A DNA stretch of 63,632 bases, taken from contig JBGTIS010000190.1 of NCBI GenBank assembly GCA_041745535.1, positions 1 to 63,632 on the forward strand, written 5' to 3'. Both the position numbers and the translations under genes were made by a program. Below the pieces are notes generated by a model that saw only the letters and a program-made list of their open reading frames with translations, searched no databases and had not been told where the DNA came from. Positions 7,634-15,898 of the stretch are shown here, one piece after another. How positions within the stretch are numbered: position 1 is the stretch's first letter; the number at the start of each line of letters is the position of its first letter. The stretch comes from JBGTIS01 sp041745535 (GTDB lineage Bacteria > Bacteroidota > Bacteroidia > Cytophagales > Cyclobacteriaceae).

Positions 7634-10525
7634 TTACGATAACTCTTCTTTCAGAAACTTTGCTGTATAACTTTTTTTGCTATTCGCTACTTTTTCAGGT
7701 GTTCCTTCCGCTACAATAGTTCCTCCGGCACTTCCGCCTTCCGGACCCAGATCTATGATATGGTCCGCTACTTTAATTACATCTATATTATGTTCAATTA
7801 CCAATACGGTATTGCCCTTGTCTACCAGTTTATTCAGCACATTTAATAAATGTTGTATATCCTGGAAATGCAATCCAGTAGTAGGTTCATCCAGAATGTA
7901 AAAAGTTTGGCCGGTATCTTTTTTAGATAGCTCGGTGGCCAGTTTTACCCGTTGGGCCTCACCTCCGGAAAGGGTAGTGGCATGTTGCCCCAACGTAATG
8001 TAATCCAGGCCAACCTCTTTCAGTGTTTGAATTTTTCGTAAAATTTTGGGCTGATGTTCAAAGAAATCCACTGCCTGTTCCACCGTCATATCCAACACAT
8101 CGGAAATAGACTTTCCTTTGAAGCGAACTTCCAGGGTTTCCCGGTTATACCGCTTTCCTTTGCAGGTGGGGCAGGGAACATGCACATCGGGTAAAAAGTC
8201 CATTTCAATTAACTGCATACCTCCGCCTTCGCAGGTTTCGCACCTGCCTCCTTTTACGTTGAATGAAAAGCGACCAGGCTTATACCCTCTGATTTTGGCT
8301 TCGGGAAGTTGTGAAAACAGGGCGCGGATCTCAGTAAACACTCCCGTATAGGTAGCCGGATTAGAGCGGGGAGTTCTTCCGATAGGCGACTGATCAACTT
8401 CAATTACTTTGTCAATATGTTCCAGTCCATCTACCGATTTATAGGGCAGAGGTTCTGCTACTGAACGATAGAAATATTTGCTCATGATAGGAAATATGGT
8501 TTCGTGAATTAAAGTGGATTTGCCACTGCCCGAAACGCCTGTAATACAAAGCATTTTCCCTAAAGGCAATTTCAGGGTTACGTTTTTCAGGTTATTGCCG
8601 GTAGCTCCTTTCAGTATCAGTTCCTGTCCGTTTCCTTTTCGCCTTTTCGCCGGTACTTCAATTTTGCGGATTCCTTTTAAATAATCAGCGGTAACACCTC
8701 CATTTTCCAGAAATTCGTAAGGAGATCCGGCACCTACAATGCGCCCACCATGCCGCCCTGCTCCCGGACCGATATCCACAATATAATCGGCATGCAACAT
8801 CATGTCTTTGTCGTGTTCTACCACAATAACGGTATTGCCTAAGTCGCGTAAATCCTGCAACGCTTTAATCAGTTTTACATTATCGCGCTGGTGTAACCCA
8901 ATACTGGGTTCATCCAGAATGTATAATACGCCCACCAACTGCGTTCCGATTTGGGTAGCCAGCCTGATGCGCTGGGCTTCACCGCCAGAAAGTGTTTTCA
9001 GCGGCCTGTTTAGGGTCAGGTAAGTAAGTCCAACATCCAGAAGAAAACCAATACGCTTTCTGATTTCTTTTAATACTTCTGTAGCGATTAACTTTTGCCG
9101 GTCGTTGAGTCTGTCTTCCAGATTAGTAAACCAATTGCTCAGTTCTTCAATATTAAAGTGTGCCAGTTCAGCTATGTTTTTCTGGTCAATTTTAAAATGT
9201 AAAGATTCTTTTTTGAGCCGGGCACCGCCACATTCAGGGCAAACCGACACGCTGGTAAACTGCTTTACCCATTTCTGAATTTTGTCGGTACCCATTTCTT
9301 CCTGTTTCCGCAGGTAACCGATAATTCCTTCAAACTTAACATGATAATCGGAACCGGGATATTTTACAGACGCCACCGCCACTTTTTCATGATCGCCGTA
9401 TAATATAATATTCAGTATTTCTTTGGGGATATCCCGAATGGGCGTGCTCAAATTAACTTTACTTTTTTTCAGTACAGCATCCACTTTTTTAAAAATCCAG
9501 ATATCGCGGTATTCACCAAGGGGCAAAATCCCACCCCGACTAATGCTTAAGCTATCGTCAGGAATAATAGATTCTTCCGTAATTTCCTCAATAATGCCCA
9601 GTCCGTTACAGGTAGGGCATGCGCCATAGGGCGAATTGAATGAAAATGTATTCGGTGCCGGTTCATCGTAAGCCAAACCGGTTTTGGGGTCCATTAAAAA
9701 TTTAGAAAAATGGTGAATATTATTATCAGCATCGTTCAGCATGATAATGCCTTTCCCATGCTGCAGCGCTGTTTTTACCGATTGCGCAATCCGGTACCGG
9801 TCGTCGTGCCGGATAATGAGGCGGTCAATCACGATTTCTATATCGTGGATCTTATAGCGGTCGACCTGCATTTTGGGAACCAGGTCTAAAATTTCGCCAT
9901 CTGCCCGTACTTTGGAAAAACCCATTTTTCGGATTTGCTGGAAGAGTTCACGATAATGGCCTTTGCGACCTTTCACCACCGGCGCCAGAATAACCAGTTT
10001 TTGCTGGTCAAAAGTCTGCAGAATGTGCTCGATAATCTGGTCTTCCGACTGTTGTACCATTTTCTCACCGGTTTGGTAAGAAAAGGCTTCGGAAGCCCGG
10101 GCAAAAAGCAGCCGCATGAAGTCATAAATTTCTGTAACGGTTCCTACGGTTGATCTCGGATTACGGGAAGTGGTTTTCTGTTCTATGGAAATAACCGGAC
10201 TTAACCCATTAATTTTATCTACTTCCGGACGTTCCAAGTTGCCAATAAACGATCGGGCATAAGCCGAAAAACTTTCCATATACCGCCGCTGTCCTTCCGC
10301 ATAAATGGTATCGAAGGCCAGCGACGATTTACCACTACCGCTAATACCCGTAATAACAATCAATTTGTTACGGGGCAAAACCACGTCAACGCTTTTTAAA
10401 TTATGTTCCCGGGCACCATATATTTCAATAGATTCAATATCTAACGCATGGCCATTTTCATGCGAATTTCTGTTATTCCGGGTAGTTTGGTTACTCTTTA
10501 AATTCTCCTGTTTCGTGCCCTGCAT
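7634..10525 (-). CDS. uvrA: Excinuclease ABC subunit UvrA
   Basis: The protein is 963 residues, a normal UvrA length. It has two ABC ATPase modules with Walker A motifs GISGSGKSSLAFDT and GVSGSGKSTLIHET, and two signature motifs LSGGEAQRIRLA and LSGGEAQRVKLA. Zinc-binding CxxC pairs are visible in CPTCNG, CPECGG and CETCEGGG with CPTCKG. UvrA scans DNA for bulky lesions and loads UvrB in nucleotide excision repair. The N-terminus has about 25 extra polar residues before ESIEIYGAREHNLK. No partner gene is adjacent. Confidence 0.97.
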   Translation of the reverse strand: MQGTKQENLKSNQTTRNNRNSHENGHALDIESIEIYGAREHNLKSVDVVLPRNKLIVITGISGSGKSSLAFDTIYAEGQRRYMESFSAYARSFIGNLERPEVDKINGLSPVISIEQKTTSRNPRSTVGTVTEIYDFMRLLFARASEAFSYQTGEKMVQQSEDQIIEHILQTFDQQKLVILAPVVKGRKGHYRELFQQIRKMGFSKVRADGEILDLVPKMQVDRYKIHDIEIVIDRLIIRHDDRYRIAQSVKTALQHGKGIIMLNDADNNIHHFSKFLMDPKTGLAYDEPAPNTFSFNSPYGACPTCNGLGIIEEITEESIIPDDSLSISRGGILPLGEYRDIWIFKKVDAVLKKSKVNLSTPIRDIPKEILNIILYGDHEKVAVASVKYPGSDYHVKFEGIIGYLRKQEEMGTDKIQKWVKQFTSVSVCPECGGARLKKESLHFKIDQKNIAELAHFNIEELSNWFTNLEDRLNDRQKLIATEVLKEIRKRIGFLLDVGLTYLTLNRPLKTLSGGEAQRIRLATQIGTQLVGVLYILDEPSIGLHQRDNVKLIKALQDLRDLGNTVIVVEHDKDMMLHADYIVDIGPGAGRHGGRIVGAGSPYEFLENGGVTADYLKGIRKIEVPAKRRKGNGQELILKGATGNNLKNVTLKLPLGKMLCITGVSGSGKSTLIHETIFPIMSKYFYRSVAEPLPYKSVDGLEHIDKVIEVDQSPIGRTPRSNPATYTGVFTEIRALFSQLPEAKIRGYKPGRFSFNVKGGRCETCEGGGMQLIEMDFLPDVHVPCPTCKGKRYNRETLEVRFKGKSISDVLDMTVEQAVDFFEHQPKILRKIQTLKEVGLDYITLGQHATTLSGGEAQRVKLATELSKKDTGQTFYILDEPTTGLHFQDIQHLLNVLNKLVDKGNTVLVIEHNIDVIKVADHIIDLGPEGGSAGGTIVAEGTPEKVANSKKSYTAKFLKEELS

Positions 10526-10808
10526 CTATATTTGTGGTAGGTGTTGACAATAAAAATTCAGCCCAATGGGGAGCTGAAAAAATCAAACAACGAATTTACT
10601 CTTCCTAAGCCAATTATCACAATATTTATCAGAAGTATTTGCTCAGAAAAGGAAGTGTATCTGAAGAGTGCCTTTACCCTTTAGTAAGACATATTCATTA
10701 AACTACTACCAGATGCCGCAAAATTTATTTTAATTTTTTGTTTAAATAGTCCAACCATTTTTTTAATTTATTAGTCTTTAACTCATCTGAAGCTTAAACT
10801 TACTTTTT

Positions 10809-11315
10809 ATGAAAAAAATTGCCCTATTACTGATAGCAATGAGCCTTTTCCTATCAGCCTGTCCGGGAGAGTTTGTTGAGCCTGTGGTATTTACCTCATA
10901 CGAACCTGTACTGATGCAAAGAGAACAAATGGAATCGTCTGTCAGGTTAGAAGCCGGACGGGAAATTAACAATCCGGCTAAAATTTACCGCAAAGATGGC
11001 TATTTGTTTATCAGTGAAAAATACAAAGGCATTCACATCATTAATAATTTGGATCCGAAAAAACCCGTGAATACAGGATTTATCCGTATTCCGGGCTGTG
11101 TAGATGTAGCGATGAAAGGAAATATTCTTTATGCCGACAATGCTACCGACCTTCTGGCCATTGACCTTAGTAATCTTTCGCAGGTTGCTGTAGTAAAAAG
11201 AATAAAAAACGCTTTTCCGGTACTGTTACCGCCCGATTTGGGTGAAATTCCCACTGCCTATGCCAACCGGCCTGAGGATATGATTATTGTAGGATGGAAA
11301 AAGAAAGATAACTGA
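10809..11315 (+). CDS. LVIVD-repeat lipoprotein, N-terminal half
   Basis: This 168-residue lipoprotein has a signal peptide ending in LFLSAC. The body has strands typical of LVIVD repeats (KIYRKDGYLFISEKYKGIHI, then IPGCVDVAMKGNILYADNA), and it ends abruptly after MIIVGWKKKDN. From memory of the family, related Bacteroidota proteins are about 400-430 residues in one chain, and this matches their first half. The second half follows one base later in another frame. Function is unknown. The pair may work as two lipoproteins or may be a broken gene. Confidence 0.75.
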   Translation: MKKIALLLIAMSLFLSACPGEFVEPVVFTSYEPVLMQREQMESSVRLEAGREINNPAKIYRKDGYLFISEKYKGIHIINNLDPKKPVNTGFIRIPGCVDVAMKGNILYADNATDLLAIDLSNLSQVAVVKRIKNAFPVLLPPDLGEIPTAYANRPEDMIIVGWKKKDN

Positions 11316-11316
11316 T

Positions 11317-12234
11317 ATGAAAACTATTTCTAATTTATTGAATTGCTCCCGTTGTCTTGGTAAAAGATATACAATAGGTTCGCTAAGGTCAGCAGTCCAA
11401 AGTCAGAAGAAAAAAATTTCGGATTTCCAGTTTCGAGTTTCTGACCGCTGGACATCACCCGAATCCATCACCACTTCTATTCAATTTGGGTTATTTTCTT
11501 TTTTAATCAGCATCACACTTATCGTTGGCAGTTCCTGTGAGGCTGACCTCAGTGGTGATATTACCGGAGGCGAAACAAGCAACGGACAAGGCGGATCGCT
11601 TGCTCGTTTCGCTGTTAGTGGTGATTACCTGTACACAGTAGATAAAAATTCAATCAACGTTTTTGATATTAGCGCCCCGGCCAATCCGGAAAAAAAGAAC
11701 AGGGTAGAGGTAGGTCCTAATATAGAAACCATTTTTCCCAAGGCCAGCAACCTGTTTATAGGCTCGCAGGAAGGCTTGTATATTTTTGACATCAGTGCCC
11801 CGCTACAGCCCCAGTTTTTATCGGTGTTTACCCATGTGGTAAGTTGTGACCCGGTAGTGGCCGACCACGAATATGCTTATGTGACCCTGCGCTCTACAGA
11901 AACCTTCTGTGGTGGTACTAACAACCAACTGGATATTGTAGACATTGCCGATTTACGCAATCTGAGGTTAATAATTACTTACCCCATGTCAGGTCCGAAA
12001 GGACTAGGCATAGATGGAGAAGAATTATTTGTATGTGACGATGGGTTAAAAGTATTTGATGCGACCGACGTAAATAACCTGAAATTGAAATACCATTTCA
12101 ACATTGAGGCCAACGATGTAATTCCTTACAACGGAAATCTGATGGTGATAGGCGACGATGGCCTGTATCAGTATAGTTATTTGAATGATACCATTACTTT
12201 ATCCAGCCGTTTACCTTTTATTCCAGCATTATAG
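11317..12234 (+). CDS. LVIVD-repeat lipoprotein, C-terminal half with novel N-terminus
   Basis: The 305-residue product starts one base after the previous stop. Residues 1-70 do not resemble the family: a polar stretch, then a hydrophobic helix (FLISITLIVGSSC) that could act as a lipoprotein signal. From GQGGSLARFAVSGDYLYTVD onward it is a clear beta-propeller-like LVIVD region (LDIVDIADLRNL, LGIDGEELFVCDDGLKVFD, LMVIGDDGLYQY). This matches the second half of longer single-chain relatives. The odd N-terminal DNA (about 11380-11455) holds an imperfect inverted repeat and looks inserted. Confidence 0.7.
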   Translation: MKTISNLLNCSRCLGKRYTIGSLRSAVQSQKKKISDFQFRVSDRWTSPESITTSIQFGLFSFLISITLIVGSSCEADLSGDITGGETSNGQGGSLARFAVSGDYLYTVDKNSINVFDISAPANPEKKNRVEVGPNIETIFPKASNLFIGSQEGLYIFDISAPLQPQFLSVFTHVVSCDPVVADHEYAYVTLRSTETFCGGTNNQLDIVDIADLRNLRLIITYPMSGPKGLGIDGEELFVCDDGLKVFDATDVNNLKLKYHFNIEANDVIPYNGNLMVIGDDGLYQYSYLNDTITLSSRLPFIPAL

Positions 12235-12237
12235 TCT

Positions 12238-12927
12238 ATGCGGTACAAACTTTTTTATATAATGATAACGGGCTGCATTACGCATGCTTTTGGCCAAACT
12301 GACAGTACTTCAAACAAAATATTTTCGGTAGCTTTTGTGCCGCAATATATGGTTATTGATGCCATCAGGCTTGATTTCGAAATCGGGAGTACCCTCCACA
12401 AAAATCGCGTTGCCATTTCCCCTTATGTGTACGCGGGTGAAACTAATATGTACGAAGACCAGGCTGTTACGCCGCCCACCGCAGGCAGTACCAACGATTA
12501 TGGAAAAACACGGGTAGATGGTGTGGGTATTGAGGGACTGGGCAAATGGGCCATTTATCAAAATCCGAAAAGTTTTACCAATGTATATGTGGGTTATGGC
12601 GCTGGTTACCACCATATCCGATTAAAATATCATGATTATGGACTGGTGCCATATACAGAAGATGATCTGGAGTACTATGAATATGGAATTCTGGAAAATC
12701 AGAAGGAAATTATCAACCGGCTTGATGTAATCGCTGTGTTGGGCTGTAAAGCCTATACTGCTTCCAACATTGTATTTTTTGATATTTTCTTTGGCCCGGT
12801 TTTTAAGAAAAGCTTTATTGATACCTCAGCCCTGGCCAATAGCAGAATCCATGACAAAATGTTTCAATATGGCTATAATGGTGTTACCTTCAGAACAGGA
12901 ATTTCAATAGGCATCAATTTGTTTTAG
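12238..12927 (+). CDS. Putative outer-membrane barrel protein
   Basis: The 229-residue protein has a short signal peptide ending THAFGQ. The rest alternates polar and aromatic residues as in outer-membrane beta-strands (NRVAISPYVYAGETNMY, TNVYVGYGAGYHHIRLKY, VTFRTGISIGINLF). The final phenylalanine is typical of barrels inserted by BamA. It starts 3 bases after the LVIVD gene, so the three genes form one operon. No specific family is recognised and the function is unknown. Confidence 0.65.
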   Translation: MRYKLFYIMITGCITHAFGQTDSTSNKIFSVAFVPQYMVIDAIRLDFEIGSTLHKNRVAISPYVYAGETNMYEDQAVTPPTAGSTNDYGKTRVDGVGIEGLGKWAIYQNPKSFTNVYVGYGAGYHHIRLKYHDYGLVPYTEDDLEYYEYGILENQKEIINRLDVIAVLGCKAYTASNIVFFDIFFGPVFKKSFIDTSALANSRIHDKMFQYGYNGVTFRTGISIGINLF

Positions 12928-13936
12928 CAAGCTCCTGAGCTACAGTTTCAAAACGTTCAGCAGGGTCCAGAGAAATTTTTATTTCATATGTGTTTCTCTT
13001 TACCTTGAGTTTATCGTCCCGCAGCCAGGGATTGTGGCGTTTCAATGTTTTGTAAGTAATATGATATTTTTGAGCAAATTCTACTAAATCCGGAATGGTT
13101 TCGTCTATTTTAACAATTTCATACCTGGGAGACTGGTAAAGCTGATCTTCCGGAATTTGAAATCCATACTTTTTCGGATTCTCAAGAATTTCTTTGATAG
13201 CGATTACACGGAAAAAATAACGGGCTGTTTCTTCGTTCAACAGCATATCAAAATAAGAATCAACCTTTTGCTCTTCCAGGCGCCGCTCAAATCCCCGCAT
13301 ACCAATATTATAGGAAGCTGCCACTTCCGGCCAGCTACCAAATTTCTCGTAAGATTTTTTCAGATATTTACACGCTGCTTCAGTGGCCTTGATAGGGTCG
13401 TACCGTTCGTCTACTTCATTATTTACCTCAAGATTCATATCTTTAGCGGTACCCTTTAAAAGTTGCCAGAAACCAATAGCGTCCTGCGGAGAACGGGCAT
13501 TTTCTTCCAGCGAGCTTTCTATTACCGGTAAATATTTAAAATCTTCGGGAATACCATTTTCCTTTAAGATTTCGGCAATCTGGGGTAACCAGCGATGTGC
13601 CTTTTTGATCAGTAAAATAGTATTGGAATGCCAGTTGGCATTTACGTGTAATTCCCGGTCGAGGCGTTCGCGCAAATCGGGTTCGGCCAGCGAAATAGTT
13701 TGCCCGGCAAATTGTATGGAGTCGGGTACCCTTATAATACAAACCTGATAGGGAGAGAAAGCATCTTGCCCTTTTTCCCCATCAGTTTCTGCTGTTTTTG
13801 GTCCAAATTGTACTGCCTCCTGAGCCTGCTGTTTCGCTTCAGGATTTGTATCAGATTCTTTCCAGCCGATATAAGTAAGTAATACGATGATAATGCCCAG
13901 CTGAACCTTGTTCCGCATGAAAATATTATTCGCCAT
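12914..13936 (-). CDS. Lytic transglycosylase with SLT and LysM-like domains
   Basis: The 340-residue protein has an N-terminal membrane segment (LGIIIVLLTYIGW), then a linker and a family 1 SLT domain at about 120-270. The catalytic glutamate is in VIESSLEENARSPQDAIGFW and the ASYNIGMRG motif is also present. A LysM-like tail near residues 285-335 (EFAQKYHITYKTLKRHNP) would bind peptidoglycan. The architecture is like MltD. It cleaves glycan strands in the periplasm. It overlaps the end of the barrel gene by 14 bases and abuts the LOG gene upstream. Confidence 0.88.
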   Translation of the reverse strand: MANNIFMRNKVQLGIIIVLLTYIGWKESDTNPEAKQQAQEAVQFGPKTAETDGEKGQDAFSPYQVCIIRVPDSIQFAGQTISLAEPDLRERLDRELHVNANWHSNTILLIKKAHRWLPQIAEILKENGIPEDFKYLPVIESSLEENARSPQDAIGFWQLLKGTAKDMNLEVNNEVDERYDPIKATEAACKYLKKSYEKFGSWPEVAASYNIGMRGFERRLEEQKVDSYFDMLLNEETARYFFRVIAIKEILENPKKYGFQIPEDQLYQSPRYEIVKIDETIPDLVEFAQKYHITYKTLKRHNPWLRDDKLKVKRNTYEIKISLDPAERFETVAQELAKTN

Positions 13937-14676
13937 TAAAAATTAGGTGATAAAGTATATTTTGAATAAAAATTATCAATAACGTCTACCGCTTCTTCTG
14001 CTGTATCTACCAAATTGATTAGTTTCAGATCTTCGGAATTAACGTTTTGTTCCTGTTTCAGTAAAATCTCTTCTATCCAATGCAACAAACCTTTCCAGTA
14101 ATCAGTTCCCACCAGTACAATAGGGAAACGTCCTATTTTTTTGGTTTGTATCAGCGTTAAAGCTTCGAACAGTTCGTCGAGGGTTCCGAAACCACCGGGC
14201 ATTACAATAAATCCCTGTGAGTATTTCATAAACATTACCTTTCTTACAAAAAAGTAGTCAAAAGAGATCAGCTTATCCGGATCGATGTAAATATTACTAC
14301 TTTGTTCAAATGGCAATACAATATTGATTCCGACTGATTTACCTTTTTCTGAATTCGCGCCTTTATTGGCAGCTTCCATAATACCAGGGCCACCACCGGT
14401 AATAACTCCATAGCCATGACGCACGATTTTCGCGGCAATTTCTTCTGCCATTTTGTAATAGGGATGGTTATTCTGAGTACGGGCAGAACCAAAAATTGTA
14501 ACACAAGGTCCGATTTTGGCAAGTTTCTCGAAACCTTCCACAAATTCTGCCATAATTTTGAATATTGCCCATGAATCCGCGCTTTTTATCTCATTCCAGT
14601 CGCGGTCTATAAACGCTCTTTTGATTCTTTCTTCTTCGATATCAATCTGGGCGGGGGGTAATAAATTTTCACTCAT
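13936..14676 (-). CDS. LOG family (TIGR00730) Rossmann protein
   Basis: The 246-residue protein has the diagnostic motifs VITGGGPGIMEAANKGA near residue 92 and MPGGFGTLDELFEALT near residue 160. Members called lysine decarboxylases in older annotation are usually nucleoside monophosphate phosphoribohydrolases of the cytokinin-activating LOG type. The biological role in this phylum is uncertain. It is followed within one base by the lytic transglycosylase gene, so the two are probably co-transcribed. Confidence 0.87.
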   Translation of the reverse strand: MSENLLPPAQIDIEEERIKRAFIDRDWNEIKSADSWAIFKIMAEFVEGFEKLAKIGPCVTIFGSARTQNNHPYYKMAEEIAAKIVRHGYGVITGGGPGIMEAANKGANSEKGKSVGINIVLPFEQSSNIYIDPDKLISFDYFFVRKVMFMKYSQGFIVMPGGFGTLDELFEALTLIQTKKIGRFPIVLVGTDYWKGLLHWIEEILLKQEQNVNSEDLKLINLVDTAEEAVDVIDNFYSKYTLSPNF

Positions 14677-14863
14677 AATTTTTCAAGTTATTACTCACAT
14701 ACTCAACGTAGATTTCTTAATTATTAGTGTTGGTGAGTACTGTACAAGTAATATAAAAGTTTTAAAAAATACAAAAATTTAATTTAGCTGATATTTCACT
14801 ATGAGTTCAACTATAAATCAGCATAATAAATACGCGGGTAAGCAAAACCTGAAAACAACACAA

Positions 14864-15781
14864 TTACTTTTTATCTAACAGAATATTTCTGAGTGCCTGT
14901 TCTAAATTAGAATATTGAAATTTAAACCCAGCCTCTTCAATTTTTCTGCTGGAAACCCGATTGCTTGCCAAAGCTATGGTAGCCATTTCGCCAAGGGCCA
15001 GTTTCATGGCAAATGCTGGTACATTGGGTAAAAACAAAGGTTTATCCAGTACTTTTGCCACAGCTTTGGTGAGCGCCTCATTAGTAACGGGTTTTGGTCC
15101 TACCGCGTTGTATATCCCCTGAAAATTTGGGTTCTCCAGGGCTTCTATATACAGGTAACACAGATCATCCAGATGAATCCAACTCTGATACTGCATACCA
15201 CTTCCCAAAGGCGCACCAGCGCCCAGTTTTATAACTGGTATAAGTTTTTTCAGGATACCACCATCTTTACTCAACACAATACCTGTGCGAAGTTTAACTA
15301 CCCTGATATTCAGTTCTTTGATTTTGTCTACTGCTGCCTCCCATTTCTCTACTACCGTAGCGGCAAAGTCATGTCCAGGCGGACTGCTCTCAATAACTTT
15401 GGCACTACCGGTATCACCATAAATCCCAATAGCCGATGCGGAAATAAATGCTTGAATAGTATGCGACCTCAGATTTTTAATGGTATTGTAAAGCAAATGA
15501 GTAGATTCCGTCCGACTTTTTATAATAGTTTGTTTATAAGAATTGGTCCAGCGGTGGTCAGCCAGATTAGCACCGGCCAGGTGGATTATAAAATCAGTTT
15601 TTTGTAAAGCAGTTGGGTCTATCTCTTTTTTTTCTATATCCCACTTATACATTTTGACAGCCGAATCGGGCTTTTCAGACCGGCTCAGATGGCTGACCGT
15701 ATATTTTTTTTCTAGTAACAGCTCGGTCAATCGGGCCCCTATCAGACCGGTTCCTCCAGTAATTAAAACATGCTTACTCAT
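14864..15781 (-). CDS. TIGR01777 family NAD-dependent epimerase (SulA/YfcH-like)
   Basis: The 305-residue extended SDR protein has the cofactor motif LITGGTGLIGARL at residues 6-18. It also has IHLAGANLADHRW, ISASAIGIYGD and a C-terminal DUF1731 region ending EQALRNILL. These are the hallmarks of the YfcH/SulA-like subgroup. The substrate is unknown. Upstream and downstream spaces are about 90 to 190 bases and nothing else of note is seen in them. Confidence 0.87.
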   Translation of the reverse strand: MSKHVLITGGTGLIGARLTELLLEKKYTVSHLSRSEKPDSAVKMYKWDIEKKEIDPTALQKTDFIIHLAGANLADHRWTNSYKQTIIKSRTESTHLLYNTIKNLRSHTIQAFISASAIGIYGDTGSAKVIESSPPGHDFAATVVEKWEAAVDKIKELNIRVVKLRTGIVLSKDGGILKKLIPVIKLGAGAPLGSGMQYQSWIHLDDLCYLYIEALENPNFQGIYNAVGPKPVTNEALTKAVAKVLDKPLFLPNVPAFAMKLALGEMATIALASNRVSSRKIEEAGFKFQYSNLEQALRNILLDKK

Positions 15782-15830
15782 ATTTAAAAAACGACCAAGC
15801 GTAACAGAATGTTTGAATAATGTATTTCGT

Positions 15831-15870
15831 AAAATAAAAAAGCGCAGCTACTAACTAGAGTACCTGCGCC
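15831..15870 (-). terminator. Rho-independent terminator after TonB receptor gene
   Basis: On the minus strand GCGCAG pairs with CTGCGC across a 16-base loop (arms at 15864-15869 and 15842-15847) and is followed by TTTTTTATTTT. It lies 29 bases past the receptor stop codon. Confidence 0.75.
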
Positions 15871-15898
15871 GAAAAGTTTTATAAAAAGCAATTACTAT

